A DNA stretch of 64,000 nt, taken from positions 20,745,001 through 20,809,000 of the forward strand of contig CM020511.1 in the NCBI GenBank assembly GCA_009823395.1, written 5' to 3'. The notes under the pieces were generated by a model, which did no database searches, had not been told where the DNA came from, and worked only from the letters and a program-made list of their open reading frames with translations. The translations under genes and the position numbers were made by a program. The DNA comes from Thamnaconus septentrionalis. Taxonomy: Eukaryota > Chordata > Actinopteri > Tetraodontiformes > Monacanthidae. Within the stretch, counting starts at the first letter, position 1. The number at the start of each line of letters is the position of its first letter. Shown one piece after another: positions 11,613 through 23,910 of the stretch.

Positions 11613-12815
11613 CAGTGCGTTTACGTGGCACTAGAGAAATTCAAATTATTGCCTTAGTGCGATTACGAGCAGGGAAACTCACGAGCATATAAACACCTTA
11701 GTCCGATTACGATCGGAGTTTGAGAACTCCGATTGGAATCGGAGAACTCCGACCGAGACACCCAGATAATGCGGTTGGAATTCCAATTTCTCTGCCATGT
11801 ATACGCTTTAGTCGGACTATTAACTGGACAATGCGTGTGCGCACGCGTCACGCACCAACGACATAGCTCTCCTCCCTCTCGCGGACTCATGACACCGGAA
11901 TTACATCGTCTAACAAAAGAGACGGCGCGAAAAACCGGAGAAACAACATGGCAAACGCAAATAAGAATGTTCACTTTTGGAAGAGAGGAGGAGACTGGGA
12001 CCACTGACACCAAAAAGATGTTTTTCTGATTCGGTTTTATTTTGGTAAATTCACTGTTCAAAACACACGTCATTTACACTATGGCTAACAAAAAAAAAAG
12101 ACACGGCTCGGCTAAATAACGTCGACTGTCTGAGGACATTTGCGTCGGGTGCACATCCAGGCATCTTGCAGTCGATGTTCCAAAAACTAGGAATTGAATG
12201 CAAATATTAGCATAAACACACATGAAGCTAAAAACAGCACGAACAAACAAGCTAATGGTATTTTGGCTAACTCACCGGTATGTATGGTCCACCACGGCCT
12301 GAAGAACATAAGAGGGCCAACCTTTACTATTAACAAAGTCTTTATATCCATCACTAGGCGGCAAAACTGGTATATGTGTTCCGTCGATGCATCCCATGAT
12401 TTGTGGTAAGCCGAACTTCTGCTGGAACCAGCGTGCAGTGGCACCAGCTTCCTCCACGGTCGGCACTTTAATGAGCGCGTGTATAACTGAAGACACCGTT
12501 CCTTTGCAAAACCTGTACACAAACTTTTTAACTGTGGATTTGCGCACTGCAAACTGGTTTGCAACGACGCGGTATTCTGCACAGCTAGCCAGTTGGTATA
12601 AAACGATGGTAACGTGGTGACGTAATAGGTCAACCGGAAGCAGCTGACCACCTGAAAAGACTCACACCACCCCCTAGTGTTGGGAGGAGGACACGTTCCC
12701 GTCAATAATTCGAATTTCTCAGCTGCATGTATACGGGGACAAGGTGAGAACCCTGATTGGACGAGAAAACCGAATTATTGCTTACTCCGATTAAGCTCTG
12801 GATGTAAACGCAGTG
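11613..12815 (-). mobile_element. PIF/Harbinger DNA transposon remnant
   Basis: The left end CAGTGCGTTTACGTGG and the right end (complement CACTGCGTTTACAT) form short TIRs. They are flanked by a 3-bp duplication ACT (11610-11612 and 12816-12818), the duplication length typical of PIF/Harbinger. Both sub-ends carry 'gaattattg/caaattattg' words. The minus strand encodes part of a Harbinger transposase (about 12272-12640). The element is about 1.2 kb, well below the length of an autonomous copy, so it is an internally deleted derivative. Confidence 0.85.
12272..12640 (-). pseudogene. Harbinger (HARBI1-like) transposase fragment
   Basis: Read on the minus strand, the frame gives a DDE_Tnp_4-type N-terminal half: an HTH-like segment with STVKKFVYRFC, then GCIDGTHIPV, whose Asp is the first catalytic residue of the DDE triad, then SKGWPSYVLQAVVDHTYR. 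The coding stretch stops exactly at a canonical splice donor (complement of 'actcac' near 12272), as if it were one exon of an intron-containing transposase. The downstream exon with the other catalytic Asp and Glu residues is missing, so this copy cannot be active. Confidence 0.8.
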
Positions 12816-12818
12816 ACT

Positions 12819-15703
12819 GAGGGCGGCCAGCCAGCCAGGAAGCTTTGAAGGTCCCACATGACACCATAAACTCACTCCACCGATGTTTTCCGCCTGTGAT
12901 GTCCGTCTCTTGGTGTTGTAAAACGGCAGCAGCGTGATTCTTTTCTGTTATTATTGTGGTATTACAGTGTCGGCTGAGTCTTAACTGGTCTTGATCAAAA
13001 ATCCCAGTCGGCCCAGTCCCAGACTGAGACCAGACCCAGTAAGAATGCCTCCTAGTCTGAGTCGAGACCAAGACCAATCTCCAGTACTACAACCCTCCGT
13101 CTCGAGCATCAGAAAACTTCATCCTTTTATATCCCCCCGTTTTTTTTTTTTTGCCTGCTCAACTCTTCAAAGCTTTCCCCAGAGCAGCTTTGTGATGTCA
13201 CAAAGGGCGCGGACAGCTTTCCGAGGTCAGTCCCAAAGCTCCAAGCCTGAGACTGCGTTGTTTCCTTTTTTCTAATCGCCTTCCAAACTTGAGAGCGGCT
13301 CAGACTGCATCATTCCGTCTGAATCCGCAATTAGGCACGCTATTGCCGTTGCCGTGGCGACAGACTGTTTACGCCCCAACACACACGCGTGGCGTTCGGA
13401 GCACCTTGTAATTGACTGTCGAAACAAATTGCTTTATATAGGTCCAACAATAGGTCGTTTCAAGAACACAAACGGAGATAAATAAGATCTTTCTCTTCTG
13501 TTTTGTTAGCACGGCTCTACATCTTCACTGAAAGTTGGCGGAATGCAGTGTGACCATCATTTCAAACTATTTCTATGTGGTTGAAACTTTATCAGTATCT
13601 AACAAGATTTGGTGGACGCTGCCAAGCCCAGGTTGGGCGTCCAACCTCGAAGGTGCAACACAGTGACACTTTCAGCAGAAGGCTACAACAGGAGACTGTA
13701 AACAAAGGGCTAATTGGGATGTTTTCCAGCCATAAGTGTTCCTCAAAAGCAGCAAAAAAGGCAAATATTTTTGTTCCTCAATCAGGAAATAGGAATTCAC
13801 ATGACTAGCAAGAGCCAGTGTTAAACCCTCTGCCCCCCCCACCACCCTCCCAGCCTGGTTGCAACCCATCCCCCAGGCCATCCCCCAAGCAGGACGGGGC
13901 AGCAGGGGGATAGAGGGGTGAGGGTTCGGAGGCTCCACTGATATCAGAGCCCTTTTATAACTCCCAGCTCAGCGCTTTGAAGTCGCAGCCAGACAGCTCA
14001 GGAATCCCACTCCCCCGTTTGACAATTGGGAGGGGGATGGTCAAAGCCAAGCAGTGTGTTTGGCCACTCTCCTTCTGTACCAAATCATGAGCAATTACAG
14101 CCGTCCCTGCCGCACAGCAAGCAGGACGGAGTGAGGAGAAGATCACCAGTTGAAAAGCCACAAAGAGAGAAATGATTGAAATGAAGACGGGTGACAAAAC
14201 ACGGGCCTGAAAACTATCTACACTATTTTAGTCTCTGGTTTGAAAAGCAGTGTCTAGTATCTGCACTGCGTTACCCGTAAAGTTGATCCAGCCGTGGAAA
14301 TCCAAAGTATCCGGAATCAGACATGGAAATGATGCAAAGTCAGTTGCATATCTGAGCTGAAAGCAACATGACGAAACATCCTGGGGGAAATCATCCAGCG
14401 GTGCCATGATGAAGACATGGGCTCCATTCAAACAGCACAAACAGAGGTGGGACTGTGTGAAGGTGAACGCTTGCAAACTGTCTCTGTTTTTCCAACAAAC
14501 AAGCGCGTGTGGAACGTGTGGTCAGCGTCACTCAGACTTCAGACTACGCCTCTCAGATAAATCTTCAACTTACACTTCTATTTTCCCTTTTGGTCCCTAA
14601 TGTGCGACATAAAAACACAAATGCTCTTGAAAGTTTTGTTTTCAAATAATCTCATAGTCAGGAATTCGGAATTAATCAGAATTTTAAAAAACACGAATAA
14701 TGAAAAATCTGTATGAAGAAAGAATGCAGGGTCTTCAAATGAGCCAAGTGATTTTCTTTAGACACTTGCTACTTTTTCTTCATGACATCAATCAGTTTGT
14801 CAGCTAAAACTCCAGCACCAGCCAGCATTATGAGTAAACAATAATTCAAAATCAGATCAGGAAAATTGATCTACTTTGTTCTCATAAAAGCACTCGCATA
14901 AATGCGTCAAAACTGTCAGAAAATGTTTTAAGGCTTCACAACTAATAAACATCAGGATCAGTAAAAGCTGCAACACATGTGATCACATGTTCAGCTTGTC
15001 CACTTCCTCCATCATGCGTATCAAACCCGTCCTTAAAAACAGGGAGGGTCTGACTGCCGTCCGTTCTGCCTTACCGACAAACCCTGAACGCAACTGACTA
15101 ATGGCTGAATAAATCAGCCAAATGACTCCGATGGAGGCCGAGGGTGGAGCCCTCTTCACTAATGAGTGTCAGTCTGGTGCCTCTCAGAGGGAGTGTGCAC
15201 TCCGACTCCTGTGAGGGAGAGTAAAGTTGTCTTTTAATCTGCTGCGAGTGGGCGTTTTATAGCCCTGATATTATCTCCAGCTCCTCCACTGATAGAACCA
15301 TCAAGCACTGGCCTCACACTCACACGGCAGCGTCGGGCCGGAGAGTCGGGGGCTCTTACACCCCGATGAAAGGAGAGTCAAAATAATAAGAGAGCAGCAG
15401 ACTAATTGAAGTGATGTAATGTTGTGGCGCAGAGGGCTGCCCACTGGAAGCTGCGTTAGAATGGGAGGCATTCAGGGCCGTGAGGACACCACTACCTTTC
15501 CATGCAGCATGTTGGACTGAGTGTGTGCGCGAGCATGCACGTGCGTGTTTGTCCAGCCAGGCTGCATCACAACACTGGAGCTCACGGCTGTCCAACAGGC
15601 ATCGTAGTAAAGGCGGAGTGGCACCTTGATCCATTCACTCTGCCCACAAGGGGGACACCCATCGCAGCACAAATAATCAGTTCACTTGGAGCATGGGAGC
15701 TAA
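12819..15703. other. Probable nkd2 intronic DNA, no gene seen
   Basis: No exon with homology or convincing splice sites was recognised. Mostly unique sequence with short homopolymer tracts, for example poly-T at 13140-13152. Any coding exons of the minus-strand nkd2 gene beyond its second exon were not found here. In particular, the EF-hand region typical of the family was not seen. Confidence 0.45.
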
Positions 15704-16334
15704 GGCTGCGTTCAGACTGCGGGCCAATCAGATTCCAATCAGATTCCTTCCCCAATCAGATTTTTAGGGCTGACTGCCGACACTGCTTTTAGCAAGTGTC
15801 CAAATGGGATGTGGTTCTGTTCGGACTGGGCCACATTATTGACCCATCTGACAGGTTGACGGAGGCGTGGTCCAGTGTAGCGTGCGGTGTGTGACGTCAT
15901 ATCATAGCGACAGCGGCACTTGTTGCGATACGTGGCCTGGAGCTTGGCTTGAATGGAGCTACAGTATCTCCCCTACACACTGATGAGCCAATGAGGTTCC
16001 TCCTCTGCCCAGGGACTGACTGCTGTTTTCTACTGCTTCTGTCTGCTCCATGACGTTACAGCTCCGCACCTCCAGTGGCGCCCTCTGCTCTGGCGCATTT
16101 GGCTCTTGCGTCGCGTACAGTGACGTCACAGACAGTCAAAACCAATCGCAGTGTTTGGAGCTGTTCACACTGAGGCGCATCTGTCCAAATGCCTGTTGGT
16201 GGTTTCAATCCCTTTTGCAAAAATCGGATTTCGTGTGATTTGTGACTGTTCAGACTACAATTGAACCATCTGGTTTCAATCTGGATGGGCAAAAAAAAAT
16301 AATCAGATTTGGTTTGGCAGTCTGAACGCGGGTT
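15704..16334 (+). mobile_element. 630-bp TIR element, copy 1 (nkd2 intron 2)
   Basis: The left end reads GGCTGCGTTCAGACTGC and the right end GCAGTCTGAACGCG, its near complement. The interior carries recurring 'aatcagatt' and 'atccgattttt' words and the conserved segment 'ttttagcaagtgtccaaatg'. Two further copies lie at 33259-33880 (same orientation) and 44561-45207 (opposite orientation). No transposase is encoded and no convincing target duplication was found, so the superfamily is left open. Confidence 0.8.
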
Positions 16335-16551
16335 AAATGACTTCACTTCTCAGATAGAACACGGGTTAAAAATGCTCCTTCATTAGTGATTGGTCATGGT
16401 GGGGATTTAAAATGACATTGGAGACTTTTTGGAGGTTTTTTCTTTGCATTTAAACTGAATTAAATTGATTGTCTTGTAAAGCGAGAGCCAAGCAAGTGGC
16501 AGTAAGAGGAGCAAAGTGAGGATGAGATGAAGTTGAAAGGCCTCTTCCTAC

Positions 16552-16930
16552 CTGTGCGTTCTTCAGCTTGGAGTCCGCGGTGCCATAGCGCTCACATTCC
16601 TCCATCCCTCTCCGGAGGAAGGCGTTCACAACAAAACTGTCTCCTGAGCCACCGACATGGGACATCAGTTAGAATCAGAAAGACTTTAGCGTCACGTTGT
16701 GCTTAAACTGACAAAAAACAAACAAACAAACAAACAAACAAAACAGCGCTCACCTTCGGGGTTTTCTCTGCGTTTACACGCTTCAGGCGCGGCAGTGAAG
16801 ACGGTGAGAAACGGCAGGGGGTGATAGTGTTAAACTGCTGTAGAATATTTTGCAACAGGTTTTCGGTAAGATTTTTGACCCGAGTTGTATAGCGGCGAAC
16901 CTTACCGTGTTTGGACTGGAGTTTGCCCAT
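16552..16930 (-). CDS. nkd2: Naked cuticle homolog 2 (first two coding exons, partial)
   Basis: Exon 1 codes from 16930 to 16906: MGKLQSKH plus one base, then donor GTAAGG. Exon 2 runs 16643-16552 after acceptor CTCAG; the split codon gives Gly and continues DSFVVNAFLRRGMEECERYG, ending at a GTAGGA donor. MGKLQSKH followed by a GDSF block is the start of NKD1/NKD2 proteins. Gly2 is the N-myristoylation site that places human NKD2 at membranes, where it binds Dishevelled and dampens Wnt signalling and carries TGF-alpha vesicles. NKD2 is preferred over NKD1 from the exact human NKD2 opening (MGKLQSKH) and from its place beside trip13. The EF-hand and C-terminal His-rich exons are not in view; they should lie left of 16.5 kb or beyond the window. 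Confidence 0.85.
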
Positions 16931-17330
16931 TCTTCAGCAGCCTCCTCGCCCCCTGGATCGATAATTTCCCTCCGGAATCGGATCACGCTCGGTCACTCTC
17001 TCGACATGGTCACATCGTGTTGGCTTTGCAGGAGGAAAAGTCCAACTTCATCCAGCGGCACGTCACTCAACGGCGCGGTCATCGAAGCACGGAGATGCGG
17101 TTTCGAATTTTGGCGAACAGGAGGAAAGCGAGAACCGAGAGGATGGTGCCGGAGCCGGGGACGACGAGGACGCGGTCCCTGCCTGCCTCCACACCGACTG
17201 ACTGACTGACTGACTGCTGGTGGTGGGGGAGAGCTGTGAACACGGCGGAGCCGCCGGAGACACTGTCAAGCCCCACACGAAACACAAAGCACTTCCGCTT
17301 TGGGGTTTTACAAAATAAAACCGACACGGA
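16931..17330 (-). promoter_or_regulatory. nkd2: nkd2 5' UTR and CpG-rich promoter region
   Basis: Directly upstream of the nkd2 start codon the sequence is CpG-dense (about 16960-17290), with a short (GACT)n run near 17198-17216. No TATA box is obvious. This is the expected position for the minus-strand promoter, and the transcription start cannot be fixed from sequence alone. Confidence 0.5.
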
Positions 17331-17355
17331 AGTTGTACATCAATAAAATACAATG

Positions 17356-17359
<4 letters not shown>

Positions 17360-17414
<55 letters not shown>
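17360..17414. repeat. Long (TG)n microsatellite upstream of nkd2
   Basis: About 27 uninterrupted TG units, among the longest dinucleotide tracts in the window, lying about 430 bp upstream of the nkd2 start codon. It directly abuts one copy of a 130-bp dispersed repeat. Confidence 0.95.
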
Positions 17415-17415
<1 letters not shown>

Positions 17416-17418
17416 CAG

Positions 17419-17550
17419 ACCCAGTTTGAAGCGTCAGAGAAGATCTCTAGGCTTAAAATTGAATTAAAAAGCATAATATTTCTTAGTTTGATAAAACTTA
17501 ATTAAATAACTAACTTCTGTATTTTCATTTGATTTTAATAAAAGTGATTT
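17419..17550 (+). repeat. 130-bp dispersed repeat, copy 1
   Basis: From 'cccagtttgaagcgt' through 'ttagtttgataaa', 'taactaacttctgt' and 'ttttcatttgattttaata', this stretch matches 53178-53313 almost word for word with small indels. The partner lies in the first intron of the tmem276 gene. I do not recognise the family; no TIRs or tail are evident. Confidence 0.75.
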
Positions 17551-20220
17551 TACAGAAATTACAAAGCAAAATTTCAAAAACAATTATGAAAAAAAATCAT
17601 GTATTGAACACATCACTCCACAGTTGTTTGTAACCATTTTCCTTGAGGAAGTGCGACTGTTGTGGTGAAGTATTGCTGAACAAAGACACCCAGGAGCAGC
17701 ACCCACACCGTCCCTTCACCTGCAGGGCCTTCACACAGTTTCATTTGGCAGGGTGTTGAGCTGAATGCTCATGCCAAGCACAATGAATATTCATACACAC
17801 AGGCGAGCGTCTATGAAAACTTGAATGTGCTGTCTGTGTTTTGTAAACATCCCACACCTGTGCGGATCACACGGATCACACAGACAAGATGAGACGATAC
17901 TTTGATCTTTGCGTGTCAGCAACGGCTTCAACCTCTATTGTTGCAGAAATTACAGACTTAGCGCTGAAGCTCTTTTCATCATAACGGATCTAAACAGTGG
18001 AACTTTGCCCGGAGGAGACTTACAGGGTTGTTGATTTCCCTAAATCCCCCAGTCATCTCATGTCAGAGTGGGAGTGTGTCACAGTGTAGCACTCGCACTG
18101 CCAATGCAGAGCAGCTGTATTGCTTTTCCTGTCAATTTGCCTGCCATTTGACTTCTCAGAGACACAGGATTCTCAGATCACCGTCTGCCGTTGACAGGAT
18201 GAGCCGACATTTGCATAGCTTATTGATGGCACTCTTTGATCCCACCGCGCTGCCTAAAGAAACGCTGATAATTAGGCAGCGCGGCTCCCAGGATCGCGCC
18301 TCTTTACGAGGCATCTCTCATTTTTCAGTGTGCCTCTCCTTTCAACAACCCACTGGAGCGGATGACACGCATATGGAAGACAGAAACAGGACGTAAAGTA
18401 CAACTGTTTGTGCATCGACTAATAGGGAAGCCTGGGAAACCTGAGTCTTTTGAGGTCAGCGGGATAAAACATCCCGGTTGTCATCAAAGCCCGACGCAGG
18501 GACGATGAATCGAAGCCTCCGACGCAGCTAAAGTCACATAAGGTCTTTTGATGTCAAAATAATGAAATGAAATTCTGAAAATCTGAGTTCAGTTCAGCAG
18601 AGAATCTGATCCTGTTGTTTTCAGCTTGCACATTCAGTGACGTGCAAATGCAGTTAGCGGTTTACCTGAACCTGCAAAATAAACATAAGACTTCACTGCT
18701 AGATTAAAATCTGTGTTACGCCTACTTCTAGTTCTCCTTCCCTCTCCATCAAGTTGTGATTAAAGATCAGATCAGAGGATTGAACAAGCAGCTAAGTGAA
18801 ACTACTGGCAAACTACTAGGTGACAAAAACGTCATGGCAATAGGTTCACCCACACGCAGACATGTTTTCTTACTCAAAAGAGAAAAATCCTGCAAAGCTT
18901 CATTTGATGAAGGGACTTCAGTGAGAAAAATCAGGCCCATCAACACGGCCTGAGAAACACTTTCCTTGACTTGACGCGCACATGACAGGTGGATGGAGAT
19001 GAGCCCGGTGTTTACTTTTAGTCGTTCTTCATCAGGAAAAACACGTTCTGAGTTTATGTAAGCAGTTGCCCGACAGCAAACAAAAGGCCTCATTGTTGGC
19101 AGAGAAATGGCGAAGCGGCAGCAGAGCGTTGACACGACTCACATGTTGCCGTGTGAACAATAGAGACACGATGTGGCAAATTTTTAGCGCCACCGTCCTT
19201 TACCGGTGGGTGGGGGTCGGGGTCGCACATTAGCACTTGCACCAAATTTGCGCCGCCACTCACATGACGTCACACTCAGTTTGAAGGACCGGCTCGTCAT
19301 ACTTCAGTTCCCACGCACGCACCTGTTTCATTAAAGCAACGGGATGCCACCAACACGGACTTGTGGTGATTGAAGTATTTGCTGATAGATTTCTCAGCAG
19401 ATATTTAGATAAGATCAGTGGGGGGGAGTGAGTCAGTTAACAGCAATGCGTTTATCGCTTTGGGCGTTGATCGTTATCATCTAGTGTCGTGTACAACCTC
19501 CAACACGCCCGTCTGCGTTTGTAAAAATGACCGGATGGTGCGAGTGCACCACCGTGTGGTAACATGATGTTTGATATTTTTCGTCAGAACTTTATGCAGT
19601 GAAAGAAATATTATAAAACGGAATTTGTTATTACAGGAGAGAAATATAACTGTTCATGTTAAGTACACTGTAAAATAACATCCATTTTGAAAACATTAAC
19701 AGCATGCACATAAGAATTTAAAGAGACAGTTCATGTTTATGAAATAGAAATACATTTTTAACTATGAATCCAACAGCCGTCAATCTCCACGTTAAAAGTG
19801 AAGGTAAGACCTTGAAAAGCCCCAGCAAGTCACATCCATTCAACAGCTTTCTGATGCTTGACTGTGAGCCAGACTGCTTCAACATGTTTGATGGGCTGCT
19901 GTATCAGCTGCAAAAACCTGGACACATAGAAAACAAAAATACTAAGGAAAATTCAAATGCTCAGACTGTTTGCTTACACAAATATGAACTGTCTCTGTTT
20001 GACATGCAAAACAAACAAACACAAAAATACAACAACGCAGACACTGTTAAAGCTTCATGTTACATAAAAGAGACGTAAAAAAAAAAAATGGTAGAAAGAG
20101 AACACATTAACAACACACTAAAATTTAAACATTAGGTAAAACACATTAAACTAAACTACCTAAATTGGATGTTTATGGTAGTAGCACCAGTAGTTTTACC
20201 TGAATAACGACTGCTGTTAA
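17551..20220. other. Intergenic DNA between nkd2 and trip13
   Basis: Between the nkd2 promoter and the 3' end of trip13 no exon-like frame was recognised. Short open frames have no recognisable homology. The sequence is AT-richer than the nkd2 promoter and mostly unique. Conserved non-coding elements could be present but cannot be judged from one sequence. Confidence 0.45.
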
Positions 20221-20232
20221 GGACAGCATAAC

Positions 20233-20238
20233 TTTATT
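20233..20238 (-). terminator. Candidate trip13 polyadenylation signal
   Basis: TTTATT on the plus strand is AATAAA in the trip13 sense, about 150 bp past the stop codon. It is the first such hexamer noted after the stop. Confidence 0.4.
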
Positions 20239-20386
20239 AACACACACAATTTAAGCCAACCGAGTGTTGCCAAATCAACTGACTGAGTCAACGGAGCCGT
20301 TAACGCTTGTAGTTGTGGTTCTTCAAGCCATAAACAAGTGATTAAATGAACAATCATGCGTCAGCCTTTGGACAATTTCATCAGGT

Positions 20387-23300
20387 TCAGACACCATTGA
20401 CCAGGTTGTTTTTTTCCTCCTTCTGTTTGTCCACAGCTTGATCCAAAGCCGCCAGAAACTGAGCAAGGATCACCGTTGGTGCCTGCGGACCAGAAACAAA
20501 AACACAGTCAGAATAAAAAAAGGAAAGAAACAAAATGAATACTCCTGTTTGTGCTCACAATGGGAAACTACGAGGAGCGGTTTTACCTTTACAAACAGCG
20601 CGTGGGCGAGAAATGGCAACTTCCTCAGTGCTCTTCCACTCAAGCCTTTGCTTTTTCTACAGACGCAGAAAGACGAACCATGAGCCGCTGGCTGTCAGCG
20701 GTGTGACTGCTGCTCACTTTGCACAGAGCGTGCGCGCGCAGACGCGGACACACACACACATGCCCACATGTTACGAGCGGCTTTACTCACAGAGCGATGT
20801 TCCTCAGGTGCAGGCTGTGTTCAGACACCTCGCTCTTAGCGAACCCCATCGTCTCCAACTCAAAGATGGTGAACAGCTGCTCTCGTGGGTAGATGATTTG
20901 ACACTGCAGGGAATGAAGACGCTCAGATTTATGCCTTGTGAAATTTGGCAGTGATGTTGAATATGACCAAGTTGTCCGATACTAAAGGCTGAATATTTCC
21001 TTTTGCGAGTGTAAATGTACAAAACAAAATGGCCTCTCCTAATAATGTGACAATATAACAGTGGTGCAGCACATTGCAAACAGCAGTGCAATGGCTCTAA
21101 GAAGTGCGTCAAAGTTTAATGATTGTTGAAACTTCATTGAGTGATTTTCTTTTCTTAAAAAAAAACAAAGAAACAAACAAAAAAAAAATCTGGAAAAATT
21201 TTGACTGAAGTAAACTACTAAAATAGCCATCAAGGGATATTGAAGTCAAGTGATTGACTACAGGACATTTAAACTGTGGAGAGTAATTACTTCATGTTAT
21301 AAGTGCATGATAATGGGTAAAAAAATAAAGCCATAGATTGTCTTGTGACCTTCATCAGCTCCTCCAGGCAGGAGAGGTAGATGCTGTATATGCCATTCAC
21401 AGTGGGGGGACCGATGTACTGCTTGATGTCGGCTCGGTCCACAAATGCCAAGTCGATCTTTTCTGTCACGTTTGACGTTGTTAGAATGACAACGTTGGAA
21501 TGTCTGAAGGACAAAAGAAAAATAATAATTAAAAAAAAATCTCTAACAATACAAATCAAGTTGTGGAAGACAGATACTGTAATAAAATCTCTATTGTGAG
21601 ATAGATGAGAGGGCTTTGCTCGCTAACCTTTTAATTTGGTCCAGTTGTGTGAGAACAGAGTTGACGACTCTTATTGCATCAGACGGCTCCGTGCCTGACT
21701 GGCAGGCATTCCTGGCTGCTGTCAGGCTCTCCACCTGCGCAACAAAATATCTCTTACTTCATTGAACTGCTTGGTGCAAATATGAAGAAATAAACTGAAA
21801 GTGAACGAAAAAAACAAAACAAACAAAACGGTAATAAAAAATACGGAGATTATTCACCTCATCAATAAGAACAAAAACAAGAGCGTCTTTATCATCAATC
21901 AGCTGTTGGATCTTCTGAAACATCTTTGTGACCAGTTTGCCACTCTGTGAAAAAGAGGTAGTCACTACTTTCAATTCAAAGTTTCCAACATGTAGATTTG
22001 CAAATGTGTTGTGTCAGTTAGGGAATATGCACTGGACATTAACACAAAATCTTCTCAACGGTAAATATACTGCAAGTGACATGCGACCTCAGGATTTTTC
22101 AAAAGAATTCATCTTTAGCACAGAAACAGCTGGATGTACCTCTGAAAACCACTTTGAGAACAAACTGTGGCTGTTTATCTCAACAAACTGCCCGTAGGAG
22201 TACCTGCAAAGAGAGGAGTTCACAGACAGATTAAAAACCTGAGACTACAGCTAGTACTGACACAGCTTAGTGATGGAAGAGTCACATTACCGGCTCGACA
22301 ATCGGATAGACAACTTCTGGGCGAGAGCTTTGCAGAGTGAGGTTTTTCCTGTCCCTGGTGGTCCTGGATTTAGGTAAATAGAGAGAAATATATCTGATAT
22401 TTGTGGCATATGACTAATAATGACACCTAAAATAGATCACTCCAGCCCTCGTTTAATTTTATACCATGAAGCAGCACGACGCGGTTCCACGAAATGAGGT
22501 TGCTATCGACGTTCTTGTCAGAGAAGTACATTGTTGTGGAGACATAATCCAGGAGCTGAAGAAAAAAAATAAGAAAAGACTGTGAAGCTCATTATCACTG
22601 CAACAACAATTTCTACAAATCACGATAATGCACCTGTGTTTTCAGTTCACCATCATAGACCAGACTCTCCCAGATGCCATGAAATTCGGCTGTTGAAAAA
22701 TAGGGAGAAAAAAGGACTTTTGACATAATGATAATAATCGATGTCACTCCCATCTGTATAGAAATTGCTCAATAAATTCAAGCTGAATCATATGACTGCC
22801 AACAAACCAAAAGTGGAGACAAAATAATAAAATGCAGTATACTTCCTCTAACACTGATTTTAAGTATTACCAGGTGAACTAATTTAAACTGGAATCAAAT
22901 ATTACACAATGAAGAAGGAAATTTCCCCTCCTGCCTCTTTCTATCAGTGTCACCTGCTGGCAGCAGCCAGTGGTTGGCTGCTGAAAGCTCTTCATCCTCC
23001 TCTAAAGTAAGTGTGCTGGGACCGTCATCATTCAAGGTGAAGATGTGGATGGACAGGCAGCATTTCTCCAAATCAAGTGGCTGAGTTGGAGAAAATGTCA
23101 ACCACATTAAATAAAATAGGGTGAAAAAACATTTACTATCTAAATAGCGGAAGCATGTACTACCGTGACTCCGAGATCAGCCAGTACAACTGACTCCACA
23201 TGTTTCTGCAGGAATTCCTCATCAAACTCAGTCCATCTGTAGTTTCCGAAAATGATGTTGTGGCGCTTCAATAAAGTTACAACGTGAGTCCTCACGTCAG

Positions 23301-23606
23301 ACGGTGAGGCAGTGCTGAAACAAACAAACAAACAAACAAACACTGTATAAATAACATACATCTGCATTGGCTGAGATGCTTTACTACCACATTTTCTATG
23401 CCCAGAATCTAAATATAACTGTTTTTTTTGCATCTCACTCAGAGGCAGTTGAGCTTGCAAGAAGGTTATGTGCATTCTCTGAAACAGAATCCAGAAATCT
23501 ACTGATGTGTTTCAGGTGTACAGCATACTCACCTGTAAGACTTGACACAGACTTCCACATGGATGGTTGGTTTCTGGTTTACTACCGCTTGCCTGTCACC
23601 CTCCAT
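20387..23606 (-). CDS. trip13: TRIP13 / pachytene checkpoint 2 AAA+ ATPase
   Basis: Thirteen coding exons on the minus strand: 23606-23533, 23314-23164, 23080-22954, 22689-22634, 22555-22465, 22363-22291, 22203-22140, 21944-21858, 21734-21628, 21503-21350, 20903-20791, 20656-20587, 20482-20387. All junctions are GT-AG and keep frame, giving 420 residues against 432 in human. Residues 1-115 form the substrate-recognition domain. Walker A GPPGTGKT is at 167-174 and Walker B VFVLIDE at 235-241, with catalytic Glu241 and Lys173 equivalent to human Glu253 and Lys185. A later [10 protein letters not shown] stretch and [10 protein letters not shown] are the sensor regions. The enzyme uses ATP to unfold HORMA-domain proteins (MAD2 with adaptor p31comet, HORMAD1/2), acting in the spindle checkpoint and meiotic recombination. 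It is complete and shows no broken motif. Confidence 0.96.
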
Positions 23607-23827
23607 TCCAGAGGCAACACAGCATTCACTGTATAATAATAAAAAACACGGCGGACAAGACGAAAAAGCTCATGCAGCAGTCACTTTATTCCGTTATTCA
23701 ACCCAAGACAACCAGCGCAAAACAACTATTATTAGCCGTGAGAGCTAATGAGTAGCTAACATTGACACGTCTCTACCCGAGTTCAACTCGACGAAGTAAT
23801 AATGTAAAGTAAATTGGCTGTACTGAC

Positions 23828-23910
23828 CTGAAACGAACTGCGTTGCGAACCAGGGTATTAACAATAACACTCGCTTTCGAAAAACTGATGAGCCAACTGT
23901 TGAGGGTAGG
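23828..23910 (-). other. trip13: trip13 non-coding first exon (approximate start)
   Basis: In the minus-strand sense a sequence ending CGTTTCAG meets the donor GTCAGT at 23827. The next exon has an acceptor (TACAG) just upstream of the ATG at 23606. The 5' limit is a guess. Confidence 0.5.

Noticed and set aside
12187..12705. 172-codon minus-strand frame overlapping the Harbinger fragment
   Set aside because: It is an out-of-frame shadow; the homologous frame with GCIDGTHIPV is the one at 12272-12640.
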